Origin: CANLBN01 sp050298695
GTDB taxonomy: Bacteria > Pseudomonadota > Gammaproteobacteria > Pseudomonadales > Cellvibrionaceae
Length of the DNA: 13,466 bases
Direction: 5' to 3'
Assembly: GCA_050298695.1 (NCBI GenBank)
Contig: JBNKUQ010000086.1
Location: 1-13,466, forward strand
Shown: piece after piece, positions 7,191-13,466 of the stretch
How positions within the stretch are numbered: position 1 is the first letter of the stretch
Layout of the letters: every line of letters starts with the position of its first letter
Position numbers and translations under genes: made by a program
Notes under the pieces: model-generated
Database searches by the model: none
Seen by the model: the letters and a program-made list of their open reading frames with translations, nothing else
What the model was told of the DNA's origin: nothing

Positions 7191-8591
7191 ATGGAAAGTG
7201 TAGTTTTATTTGGTTTACTCTTTTTATTCCTATTTTTAGGTGTTCCTGTTGCGGTTTCGCTGGGTTTATCTAGTGTCTTAGTGATTGCTATTTTTTCACA
7301 TGACTCGGTGTCTTCTGTTGCCTTACAGTTATTAAATGCTTCACAAAAATATACTTTATTAGCGATTCCGTTTTTTATTCTGGCGTCATCTTTTATGTCG
7401 ACAGGTGGGGTAGCAAAACGAATTATTCGTTTCTCTATCGCAACCATGGGGCATTTTCGTGGTGGTCTTGCTATTGCTAGTGTTTTCGCTTGTATGCTAT
7501 TTGCCGCTTTATCAGGCTCTTCGCCTGCAACGGTAGTTGCTATTGGAACCATCGCGATTACGGCAATGCGAGAAGTAGGTTACACCAAAGATTTTGCCGC
7601 AGGGGTTATTGCGAATGCCGGTACTTTAGGGATTTTGATTCCTCCTTCTATCGTGATGGTGGTCTATGCTGCTGCCACAGATGTGTCTGTTGGTCGTATG
7701 TTCTTGGCCGGGGTGATTCCAGGATTGTTAGCGGGCTTGATGCTGATGACGGTTATTTATATCAATGCACGTATGCGTGGGATGCCAAAGCGCCCGTTTG
7801 CGGGTATGAAAGAAATTTTAGATTCAGCCGCTGATGCCTCTTGGGGTTTGCTGTTGATTCTAATTATCTTGGGCGGTATTTACAGCGGTATATTTACTCC
7901 AACAGAAGCCGCTGCGGTTGCCGCCGTATATGCCTTTTTGATTGCAACATTAATATATCGTGATATGGGTCCACTAAAAGGTGTTGCATGGCGCAATGAT
8001 GGTGAGTCGACGGGTGATGCGGTTGTTCGTAATGTATCGATAATGGGTAAGAGTTTGTTATCCATCTTTTTTCACCGCGAAACACGTGGTGTCATGGTTG
8101 ATGGCGCAAAAACCACAATTATGTTGATGTTTATCATTGTTAATGCCTTGGTATTTTCTCACGTACTAGTCGGCGAGCGAATTCCTGATCTTATTACTAA
8201 CTTGATGCTAGATGCAGGCTTTACTTGGTGGCAGTTTTTAATCGTAGTCAATATTATTTTATTGATAGGTGGTCAGTTTATGGAGCCATCTGGGCTGCTA
8301 TTAATTGTGGCTCCCGTGGTATTTCCTATTGCCATCGAGCTCGGTATTGATCCGATTCATCTGGGGGTCATGATGGTGGTGAATATGGAGATAGGCATGA
8401 TTACGCCACCTATTGGCCTCAATTTATTTGTGACTTCCGGCATCACTGGTATGAGTATGACTCGCGTTGTGAAAGCAGCGATGCCATTCTGTGCCGTATT
8501 ATTTTTATTTTTAATCTTAGTGACTTACATTCCACCTATTTCTAGTTGGTTGCCAACAATGATGATGGGGCCTGAAGTTATTACTAAGTAG
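7191..8591 (+). CDS. dctM: TRAP transporter large permease subunit DctM
   Basis: This large polytopic subunit forms the Na+-coupled transport channel that accepts substrate from DctP. Family stretches include AIPFFILASSFMSTGGVAKR (59-78), the SGSSPATVVAIG loop (108-119), GTLGILIPPSIVMVVYA (144-160), GGIYSGIFTPTEAAAVAAVY (228-247) and MEIGMITPPIGLNLFV near 397. At 466 residues it is longer than the roughly 425-430 residues I recall for typical DctM; the excess is a polar stretch of about 40 residues at roughly 260-300, between YRDM and DGAKTTIMLMFII. I believe some gammaproteobacterial DctM proteins share such an insert, but cannot check. The ATG at 7191 follows AGGGGA (7179-7184) that overlaps the end of dctQ. 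No strong terminator follows until 8822-8852. Confidence 0.95.
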   Translation: MESVVLFGLLFLFLFLGVPVAVSLGLSSVLVIAIFSHDSVSSVALQLLNASQKYTLLAIPFFILASSFMSTGGVAKRIIRFSIATMGHFRGGLAIASVFACMLFAALSGSSPATVVAIGTIAITAMREVGYTKDFAAGVIANAGTLGILIPPSIVMVVYAAATDVSVGRMFLAGVIPGLLAGLMLMTVIYINARMRGMPKRPFAGMKEILDSAADASWGLLLILIILGGIYSGIFTPTEAAAVAAVYAFLIATLIYRDMGPLKGVAWRNDGESTGDAVVRNVSIMGKSLLSIFFHRETRGVMVDGAKTTIMLMFIIVNALVFSHVLVGERIPDLITNLMLDAGFTWWQFLIVVNIILLIGGQFMEPSGLLLIVAPVVFPIAIELGIDPIHLGVMMVVNMEIGMITPPIGLNLFVTSGITGMSMTRVVKAAMPFCAVLFLFLILVTYIPPISSWLPTMMMGPEVITK

Positions 8592-8639
8592 CCGACTATG
8601 GAAAAACCAACGAAGATTTCTTCAGGAGGTCTTTTCTCA

Positions 8640-8852
8640 GGGATAATAAATTGAGACACCAGTACCTCGAAACCTTTCGGGGTATTGAGCAATACAGGAT
8701 GTGTTGCTGTTTTCGGTAACTCCCTGTTATTGAAAGCAACCGATAAGTGAGCCCGCACACTTACTTATCATCAAAATACAGATCAGGATGTATTTGTGTT
8801 TTGAACTTTCCTGTTGTCTTTGCTGTACTCCTAGCGGAGTGCAGCCTTTTTT
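8640..8852 (+). ncRNA. Hairpin-rich dctM 3' region, possible 3'UTR-derived small RNA
   Basis: No gene is supported in the 8592-8850 gap, but consecutive stem-loops fill it. Hairpin 1 is ACCTCGA/TCGGGGT (8664-8683, one wobble). GTATTG-AG-CAATAC (8682-8695) abuts it. The longest is 8703-8740: GTTGCT, a 3-base bulge, TTCGGTAAC, loop TCCCT, GTTATTGAA, AGCAAC, with two wobbles. Then come GATAAGTGAG/CTTACTTATC (8742-8769, loop of 8), AAATACA/TGTATTT (8774-8795), and the terminator hairpin. Order plus terminal U tract is what a long structured 3'UTR or a small RNA processed from it looks like. I found no convincing own promoter, and the 5' boundary given is a guess. It matches no RNA family that I recognise. 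Confidence 0.3.
8822..8852 (+). terminator. Strong rho-independent terminator after dctM
   Basis: A 10-base stem (GCTGTACTCC / GGAGTGCAGC, one G-T wobble) with loop TAGC is followed by C and six T residues. It ends + strand transcription from dctM and its structured 3' region. The T tract touches the stop codon (8851-8853) of the convergent gene. On the - strand the stem is followed by AAAGAC rather than T residues, so it looks one-directional. Confidence 0.88.
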
Positions 8853-9549
8853 AGAGCTGTAATTCCGATTTTAATTTAGCAAGACGTTTGGTATTTTCTT
8901 TTTTAGAAAGTGGTGTCTCCGTTGATTCGGGGAGTGCGAGTGTTTTTATTGGAGGAAGTGTTTGTCCCGTAATAAGTTGTTCGCAAATACGCTCATAATG
9001 TTGTTTGAAAACAGGAAAAGCAATTCTTTCTTCATTGCTAGTAAGAAAGCCCCAGTTGCTTTGTTTTCCCGCGTAGTAAATAGCGGGGTGAGTCCAGTTT
9101 GCATTTTGTTTGGGTGACGGAGCGTTGCATGCCTCAATGTAGGCATCATGTGCATCGGGAAGTGTCTGGCCGCTATTCAACTCCATGCAGCACTTAACGA
9201 GTTTGCTTATAGTCGGCAAATAGTCTGATTGCTTAATTAAGCGATGAGTGGCTTGTCGGATTGTCTTTGGTGAAAAGCGAGAGAGGTTTTCTAGCCAAAG
9301 TCGTTTGGCGGCATTTACGGCATCAATTTCTGAATAGGCACTAAAGTAGAGGTGATGGTAATTAATACGTAATAATTCAAAGCATTCATTAATGGTATTG
9401 GCTAGGGCATTTTTTTCTGCTTCAGATAATACGATGCGCTGTGGCTCAAGAGCTTTATCATTATGAAGCCCAGCTGGTGTCTTTGAGTTGGTCGGCGATG
9501 CTGCGATCTTTCGTTCGATCTGATCCAGCATGGAGTCGGTTTTTTTCAT
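8851..9549 (-). CDS. Phage lambda P-like replication protein (putative DnaB helicase loader)
   Basis: This 232-residue protein resembles the replication protein P family, whose phage lambda member recruits the DnaB helicase to the origin. The clearest match is about 56-121: FELLRINYHHLYFSAY, then AKRLWLENLSRFSPKTIRQA and YLPTISKLVKCC, comparable to AKRQW...LPSPGQFVAWC in lambda P. Then come LPDAHDAYIEACNAPSPK (130-147), WTHPAIYYAG (152-161) and FPVFKQHYERICEQLITGQ. No Walker A or B motif exists, so it is not an AAA+ DnaC-type loader. The ATG at 9549 has AAGG 8 bases upstream; the longer frame from 9684 adds 45 residues unlike the family and lacks a site. It overlaps the upstream DnaT-like gene by 89 bases, implying co-expression. 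Helicase loading here is inferred from family and neighbour, not shown. Confidence 0.7.
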   Translation of the reverse strand: MKKTDSMLDQIERKIAASPTNSKTPAGLHNDKALEPQRIVLSEAEKNALANTINECFELLRINYHHLYFSAYSEIDAVNAAKRLWLENLSRFSPKTIRQATHRLIKQSDYLPTISKLVKCCMELNSGQTLPDAHDAYIEACNAPSPKQNANWTHPAIYYAGKQSNWGFLTSNEERIAFPVFKQHYERICEQLITGQTLPPIKTLALPESTETPLSKKENTKRLAKLKSELQL

Positions 9550-10783
9550 TGCTATGACCTTTATGAGCGGCTGCCCATTGATATTTAATATGTCGTAAAA
9601 AAATATTATCCCAGCTGTGCATGGGTTCGGCACGATTGGTCCAGTATAAAATAAACTCGGGCAATTGCTCGTCGATAAACGCAATATCGATACCTGACTG
9701 GACCTGCAAAATATCTAGACAATCTGCAGAAGGGCGCCATTGCTTTGAAATAGGTTTGCGCTCAGGGTTGCGTTGAATACCCGCTTGAACAAATTGCCAT
9801 TGTTCGCTCACATGCTTAACAAAAACGCTTCCCCATTCGGAATAAATGGCTTTTTTCTCTGTCCATTTGTGAATAAATTCAGGGATGCACTCTTCCACAA
9901 ACCGGCGGTCAATATTGCTGCTAATGCCCGTAAGGTAATCCAGAGTGTGAGGGTCTGGCCGCCAATCGGCATGCATAGCGGTGGATTTCTTGGACTCAAT
10001 AAATGGTGTGTCTTGTTTTTGCCACTCTTCTTTTGCCCAGGAAAAAAATGGCATGTCCCAATTAAGGTGGGTAATGCCGGAACGTTGGTGATAAAGCTTA
10101 AATTTATTGAGCACTTTGGCTGCAAAGGTCGCGGGGATTCCTTCGCTGGCAATCTGTGCTTGTAGTTCTTGGCTGGGCTGCCAATTTTCTGGTAAGAGGC
10201 TCGCTCGGTTGGCGCGCGCCAAGCGTGTACTGTGGAAAGTCCATTGACGCTTTACATACTGAATAAACTTACTGCCCCAGGAGCGTTGAACTTCGCCATT
10301 TTCGCGCCAATAACGCACAAACTCTGGGACTTGTTCCCGTGCAAAGTGCTCGGGAATATTGAGTTGGCTCAGGCCAATCAGCGTTTCTTGATCGGGTTGC
10401 CAGTGAGCTGAAATAGGGGCCGCACCAGTGGCAATGTGACGCTTAGGTGTTGTATTGATTGGTACCTTAGTCGCTGAGGGCGACAGGTTAAAGGCAACAT
10501 CCATGATCTGACTTTGCTGGTAGGGCGCGGAACGCAGTAAGATTAGCCCCAAGTCTCTTAATCTTTGGCTAATGCGCTGAATATCCAGGCTGTCCCAAAA
10601 TGGCAAAATATCGTGTATTTGCTCGGCGTTCAGACGATACCATTCCAGCCCTGAGCTATGCTGGCCTTCGCGGTATTGAATGAGCTCATTCAAAGCGCTC
10701 AGCATAGTAGCTTCTTCTAGCCCCAATGTCGTGGCGAGAGAAGGATAAACGAGCAGAGGCTTTTCGGGGAGTAAGGACTTCAT
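9461..10783 (-). CDS. DnaT-like primosomal protein with four tandem DnaT domains
   Basis: This 440-residue protein is probably a replisome organiser. Residues 1-100 look like a winged-helix domain of the type found ahead of such proteins (PSLATTLGLEEATMLSALNE, then PFWDSLDIQRISQRLRDLGL). Four DnaT-type repeats follow: W128-W181, W201-W254, W274-W329 and W349-W403. Each starts W-x-P, has (L/V/I)PEF-x-x-(Y/K)W in the middle and ends SW-x-x-x-F-x-x-(H/Y)(V/I)-x-x-x-W. Repeat 2 is the most diverged (NKF...YH in place of PEF...YW). E. coli DnaT has 179 residues and one such domain, which binds single-stranded DNA and helps load DnaB-DnaC. The charged tail (about 408-440) is encoded in the overlap with the lambda P-like gene. 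No clear ribosome site precedes ATG 10783; see the possible leaderless promoter. Confidence 0.8.
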   Translation of the reverse strand: MKSLLPEKPLLVYPSLATTLGLEEATMLSALNELIQYREGQHSSGLEWYRLNAEQIHDILPFWDSLDIQRISQRLRDLGLILLRSAPYQQSQIMDVAFNLSPSATKVPINTTPKRHIATGAAPISAHWQPDQETLIGLSQLNIPEHFAREQVPEFVRYWRENGEVQRSWGSKFIQYVKRQWTFHSTRLARANRASLLPENWQPSQELQAQIASEGIPATFAAKVLNKFKLYHQRSGITHLNWDMPFFSWAKEEWQKQDTPFIESKKSTAMHADWRPDPHTLDYLTGISSNIDRRFVEECIPEFIHKWTEKKAIYSEWGSVFVKHVSEQWQFVQAGIQRNPERKPISKQWRPSADCLDILQVQSGIDIAFIDEQLPEFILYWTNRAEPMHSWDNIFLRHIKYQWAAAHKGHSNEKNRLHAGSDRTKDRSIADQLKDTSWAS

Positions 10784-10790
10784 AGGCGCA

Positions 10791-10799
10791 ATTCTAGCA
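10791..10799 (-). promoter_or_regulatory. Extended -10 promoter for the DnaT-like gene
   Basis: Read on the - strand this is TGC-TAGAAT, an extended -10 box matching five of six bases of TATAAT. Seven bases separate it from the A of the start codon at 10783, so transcription would begin at or one base before the start codon. No clear -35 hexamer is seen at 16-18 bases. Confidence 0.4.
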
Positions 10800-10882
10800 T
10801 CCCATTGCGGGGGAAACTATGGTTCTGTTTTCTAAATTTGTTCACAGGCATTCCGGGCATGTATCGCAGTTCCGCTCTGGGG

Positions 10883-10888
10883 TATACT
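10883..10888 (+). promoter_or_regulatory. Possible -10 box for the DUF4197 gene
   Basis: TATACT lies 38 bases before the ATG at 10926, in the 142-base divergent gap. The -35 region at the proper distance is poor, so the call is tentative. It would probably serve the DUF4197 gene and radA together. Confidence 0.35.
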
Positions 10889-10925
10889 GCTTGTCCGATC
10901 GTTTTCACCTTTTCAGAGAGCCGCT

Positions 10926-11690
10926 ATGTATCAAAGAGTCTATAAAAAATTTAGAGCGAAAAATAAAACCATTTTTTATTTATTTTTATTTGTGCAGTTG
11001 GTGCTCGTTAACTCGGCACAGGCAGGGTGGTTTGATAAGTTAACAGAACTGTTAAATGAAAATACATCGACAGAATCTTCTTCATCGATATCTAATACCG
11101 ATATCACCAAAGCGTTTAAGCAAGCGCTGACTATTGGCAGTGACAAAGTCGTTGCTCAGTTAGGTCAGTTGGGAGGTTTTAGTGATGATGCCAAGGTTCA
11201 TATTCCTCTGCCGAAAAATTTACAAAAAGCAAAGTCATGGATGCAGCAGGTGGGTATGGAAAAAACCTTAGAAGAGCTGGAAACGAAATTAAATCGCGCG
11301 GCAGAAGACGCGACGCCAAAAGCGAAAGCCTTATTTACGGATGCTATCAAGCAAATGACATTTGATGATATTCGCTCTATCTACAATGGGCCTGAAGATT
11401 CCGCTACACGATATTTTGAAGGCAAAATGACACCACAGTTAAGTCGAGAAATGGAGCCGGTAATTTCGGCGAGTCTTTCAGAAGTTGGTGCTTTGGAAAG
11501 TTATGACAAAATGATATCCGCCTATAAAACCATTCCTTTTGTTCCCGATTTAAAAGCCGATTTAACACAACATGTTGTGGAGGGAGGCTTAAAAGGCATT
11601 TTTCATTATCTTGCTGAGCAAGAGGCTGCTATTCGTAATGACCCGGTAAGGCAAACTACGGCTTTGTTGCAACAAGTCTTTGGTCGATAG
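10926..11690 (+). CDS. Exported DUF4197 family protein
   Basis: This 254-residue protein belongs, by recognisable sequence, to the DUF4197 family, whose function is unknown to me. A long basic N-terminus plus a hydrophobic stretch (about 15-29, IFYLFLFVQLVLVNS) ends in AQA|G, predicting signal peptidase I cleavage near residue 33 and a periplasmic location; no lipobox cysteine is present. Family stretches include FKQALTIGSDKVVAQLGQLG, the VHIPLPKNLQKAKSWMQQVG region, NRAAEDATPKAKALFTDAIK and MTFDDIRSIYNGPEDSATRY. The length is usual for the family. A weak GAGAG ribosome site (10916-10920) precedes the ATG. radA starts 13 bases after its stop, suggesting one transcript, though a periplasmic protein and a recombination ATPase have no obvious shared task. 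Confidence 0.85.
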   Translation: MYQRVYKKFRAKNKTIFYLFLFVQLVLVNSAQAGWFDKLTELLNENTSTESSSSISNTDITKAFKQALTIGSDKVVAQLGQLGGFSDDAKVHIPLPKNLQKAKSWMQQVGMEKTLEELETKLNRAAEDATPKAKALFTDAIKQMTFDDIRSIYNGPEDSATRYFEGKMTPQLSREMEPVISASLSEVGALESYDKMISAYKTIPFVPDLKADLTQHVVEGGLKGIFHYLAEQEAAIRNDPVRQTTALLQQVFGR

Positions 11691-11703
11691 CGGATTTAAT
11701 TAT

Positions 11704-13068
11704 ATGGCAAAAACAAAAACAGCATACGTTTGCAATGAGTGCGGTGATGACTTTTCAAAATGGCAGGGACAGTGCGGTAGCTGTGGTGCCTGGAATAGTT
11801 TAAGTGAAGTACGCTTGGCGTCAGTTAAATCAATGCCTGCAAATCGTGTTGGTTATGCGGGTGAAAACGATAATCGTGTAAAAACCTTGGCGGAAATTGA
11901 TCTGGATGATATTCCCCGTATTTCAACGGGTGCGAATGAACTGGATCGCGTTTTAGGCGGTGGTCTTGTTAGAGGCTCCGTTGTATTGATTGGTGGGCAT
12001 CCCGGTGCCGGAAAGTCTACCTTGTTACTACAAATTTTGTGTCAATTAGCGGTCAATTATCCCGCACTGTATGTCACCGGTGAAGAGTCGTTACAGCAAG
12101 TCGCTTTGCGTGCACAGCGCTTGGGTTTAGCAACCGATAAGTTGCAAATGCTATCAGAAACCAATGTAGAGCAGCTGTGCTTAACGGCGCAAACAGTAAA
12201 GCCAAGTATTATGGTAGTGGACTCTATACAAGTGATGCACATGGCCGAAGTGCAGTCTGCCCCCGGCAGTGTCGCCCAGGTACGAGAAAGCGCGGCATTC
12301 TTGACGCGTTATGCGAAGCAAACCGGTACAGTATTAATTTTAGTGGGGCACGTCACTAAGGACGGAAGTTTGGCGGGTCCGAAAGTGCTGGAACATATGA
12401 TCGACTGTTCTATTTTGCTCGAAGGAGAACACGATTCTCGTTACCGCACTTTACGCGGTAATAAAAATCGCTTTGGTGCTGTGAATGAGTTGGGTGTTTT
12501 TGCAATGACGGAGCAAGGTCTCAGAGAAGTCACCAATCCATCCGCTATTTTTTTACAGCGGGCAGATGCGGTTTCATCTGGTTCTGTGGTGATGGTAGTG
12601 TGGGAAGGTACGCGTCCTTTATTGGTAGAAATTCAAGCCTTGGTCGATGATAGTCACCTGGGTAATCCTCGCCGCGTAGCGGTAGGCTTGGATCAAAATC
12701 GTCTCAGTATGTTGTTGGCTGTCTTGCATCGCCATGGTGGTTTGATGGTGGGTGATCAGGATGTTTTTGTCAATGTTGTGGGCGGCGTCAAAATTGTAGA
12801 AACCAGTGCTGATTTAGCTCTCTTATTAGCCATTGTTTCCAGTTTTCGCGACCGACCGTTATCACAATCATTGATTGTCTTTGGTGAAGTTGGTTTATCC
12901 GGTGAAATTCGCCCCGTTCCCAGTGGACAAGAACGTTTGCGTGAAGCCGCTAAACATGGCTTTAAAAAAGCTATTGTCCCCGCCTCGAATGTTCCTCGAC
13001 AGCCGATAGAAGGTTTGGAAGTCATTGCTGTAAAAAAATTAGAAGATGCTTTAGCGGCTATTGATTAG
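11704..13068 (+). CDS. radA: DNA repair and recombination ATPase RadA
   Basis: RadA is a RecA-like hexameric ATPase that processes recombination intermediates by branch migration. The 454-residue protein has every expected element: a four-cysteine zinc finger (Cys10, Cys13, Cys24, Cys27; YVCNECG...CGSCGAW), Walker A GGHPGAGKST (97-106), Walker B around VVDSIQ (171-176), the RadA-specific KNRFG motif (254-258) and a C-terminal Lon-protease-like domain (VNVVGGVKIVETSADLALLL, GEVGLSGEIRPV). E. coli RadA is 460 residues. The start at ATG 11704 gives the normal MAKTK-type N-terminus; a TTG at 11680 would overlap the preceding gene and add eight unneeded residues. The ribosome site is weak (GCGGA, 11690-11694), consistent with coupling to the preceding gene. 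Confidence 0.97.
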   Translation: MAKTKTAYVCNECGDDFSKWQGQCGSCGAWNSLSEVRLASVKSMPANRVGYAGENDNRVKTLAEIDLDDIPRISTGANELDRVLGGGLVRGSVVLIGGHPGAGKSTLLLQILCQLAVNYPALYVTGEESLQQVALRAQRLGLATDKLQMLSETNVEQLCLTAQTVKPSIMVVDSIQVMHMAEVQSAPGSVAQVRESAAFLTRYAKQTGTVLILVGHVTKDGSLAGPKVLEHMIDCSILLEGEHDSRYRTLRGNKNRFGAVNELGVFAMTEQGLREVTNPSAIFLQRADAVSSGSVVMVVWEGTRPLLVEIQALVDDSHLGNPRRVAVGLDQNRLSMLLAVLHRHGGLMVGDQDVFVNVVGGVKIVETSADLALLLAIVSSFRDRPLSQSLIVFGEVGLSGEIRPVPSGQERLREAAKHGFKKAIVPASNVPRQPIEGLEVIAVKKLEDALAAID

Positions 13069-13453
13069 GGTTGGTTTTTTCATTATCAATTTTTCTTCGA
13101 CATAACAGCCAGGAGTGATCAAAGCCATTTTTTAGCTTTACGGAAGTACAAATAAAGCACTTAAAGAGAATGCATAGCGTAATATGCTGATTACTTGTGG
13201 CGCCATTTGCGATCAATAACTACTTCTGCGTTACTTGAATAACCCTGCGCGAGTATGAGGCTGTATTTTTTAAGAGCCTTAGTAATAATTAAAGCACTTC
13301 TATATTTGTATTCCTTCTATCCCTAGAAATAGTTAGCCAGCAATAGGGATATGTAATTTTCTCCTTTTCTCATAGTATGAATCTCCCGATAGCTTTGGCT
13401 CTGTATTTATCTATCAGAGTTATCTAGCGCTAACAGAACGTGAATGATTCATC
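13069..13453. other. radA downstream intergenic region, no gene seen
   Basis: About 385 AT-rich bases hold no reading frame I can support. A T6 run (13074-13079) follows radA closely but has no clear stem before it. The region has a 10-base direct repeat TAAAGCACTT (13153-13162 and 13290-13299), the inverted repeat listed separately, and short overlapping dyads just before the next gene. No promoter could be called with confidence. Confidence 0.5.
13318..13351. repeat. Inverted repeat upstream of the next gene
   Basis: TATCCCTA (13318-13325) and TAGGGATA (13344-13351) are perfect 8-base arms separated by 18 bases. Placed about 115-150 bases before the probable start of the next gene, they could be paired operator half sites or a stem-loop. 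The binding protein is unknown. Confidence 0.45.
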
Positions 13454-13466
13454 AGGAGAAAGTCAT
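13454..13466 (+). promoter_or_regulatory. Ribosome binding site of a gene that starts at the right edge
   Basis: AGGAGA (13454-13459) is followed, after 5 bases, by AT at the last two positions of the window. If the next base is G this is a start codon at ideal spacing, so a + strand gene probably begins at 13465. Its product cannot be told from this window. Confidence 0.6.

Noticed and set aside
7490..7834. 114-codon open frame on + in another frame of dctM
   Set aside because: The dctM frame encodes family motifs across this entire interval; the alternative is rich in Cys, Arg and Tyr and has no ribosome site.
8703..8740. Integron attC-like site (GTTGCT ... AGCAAC imperfect palindrome)
   Set aside because: The outer arms are not in the RYYYAAC ... 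GTTRRRY order of attC sites, and no integrase or cassette array is present.
8525..8758. 77-codon open frame on - across the dctM 3' end and the structured gap
   Set aside because: It overlaps dctM coding sequence, has no ribosome site, and its product resembles nothing I know; the RNA hairpins explain the sequence better.
8851..9549. Naming the small replication gene dnaC
   Set aside because: It is adjacent to a DnaT-like gene, but it has no Walker A or B motif and its conserved stretches fit the lambda P type instead.
8851..10783. Prophage or recent genomic island
   Set aside because: No integrase, attachment repeats, tRNA or structural phage genes flank the pair; the neighbours are normal chromosomal genes, so an old, settled module is likelier.
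10819..11043. 74-codon open frame on + ahead of and into the DUF4197 gene
   Set aside because: It overlaps the signal peptide region of a recognisable family protein in a different frame, begins near the divergent promoters and lacks a ribosome site.
13153..13299. Direct repeat TAAAGCACTT (two copies 137 bases apart) as a mobile element end or operator pair
   Set aside because: Ten AT-rich bases in two copies could be chance; there is no transposase, target duplication or further copy.

Overview
The window is chromosomal DNA from a gammaproteobacterium. The moderate, somewhat AT-rich base composition, the close ParC and RadA relatives, and the DctBD/DctPQM arrangement would suit a marine or Cellvibrio-like lineage; the lineage is inference. 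No phage structural gene, transposase, CRISPR array, tRNA or rRNA was seen. Genes are tightly packed except for four gaps of roughly 260 to 440 bases.

Left part (1 to about 8850, all on +): the 3' two-thirds of parC (topoisomerase IV subunit A) runs off the left edge. It is followed after 19 bases by a complete C4-dicarboxylate uptake unit: the membrane sensor kinase DctB, the sigma-54 activator DctD, then the TRAP transporter genes dctP (periplasmic binding protein), dctQ (small membrane subunit) and dctM (large membrane subunit). The regulatory logic can be read from the DNA. A palindromic probable DctD site lies about 90 bases upstream of a -24/-12 sigma-54 promoter. The dctP leader carries two hairpins. 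A strong terminator between dctP and dctQ probably makes the binding protein more abundant than the membrane subunits. After dctM come about 230 bases rich in hairpins, ending in a second strong terminator.

Middle part (8851 to 10783, on -): a two-gene replication module read convergently to dctM. The upstream gene encodes a primosomal protein with a winged-helix-like N-terminus followed by four tandem DnaT-type domains. The downstream gene overlaps it by 89 bases and encodes a small protein of the phage lambda P (helicase loader) type. This pair is the most unusual item in the window: it looks like a phage-type DnaB-recruiting module settled among housekeeping genes.

Right part (10784 to 13466, on +): divergent from the replication module are an exported DUF4197-family protein of unknown function and, 13 bases later, radA (DNA recombination/branch migration ATPase). 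A gene-poor stretch of about 390 bases with inverted repeats follows. The window ends on a good ribosome binding site and the first two bases of what is probably the next start codon.
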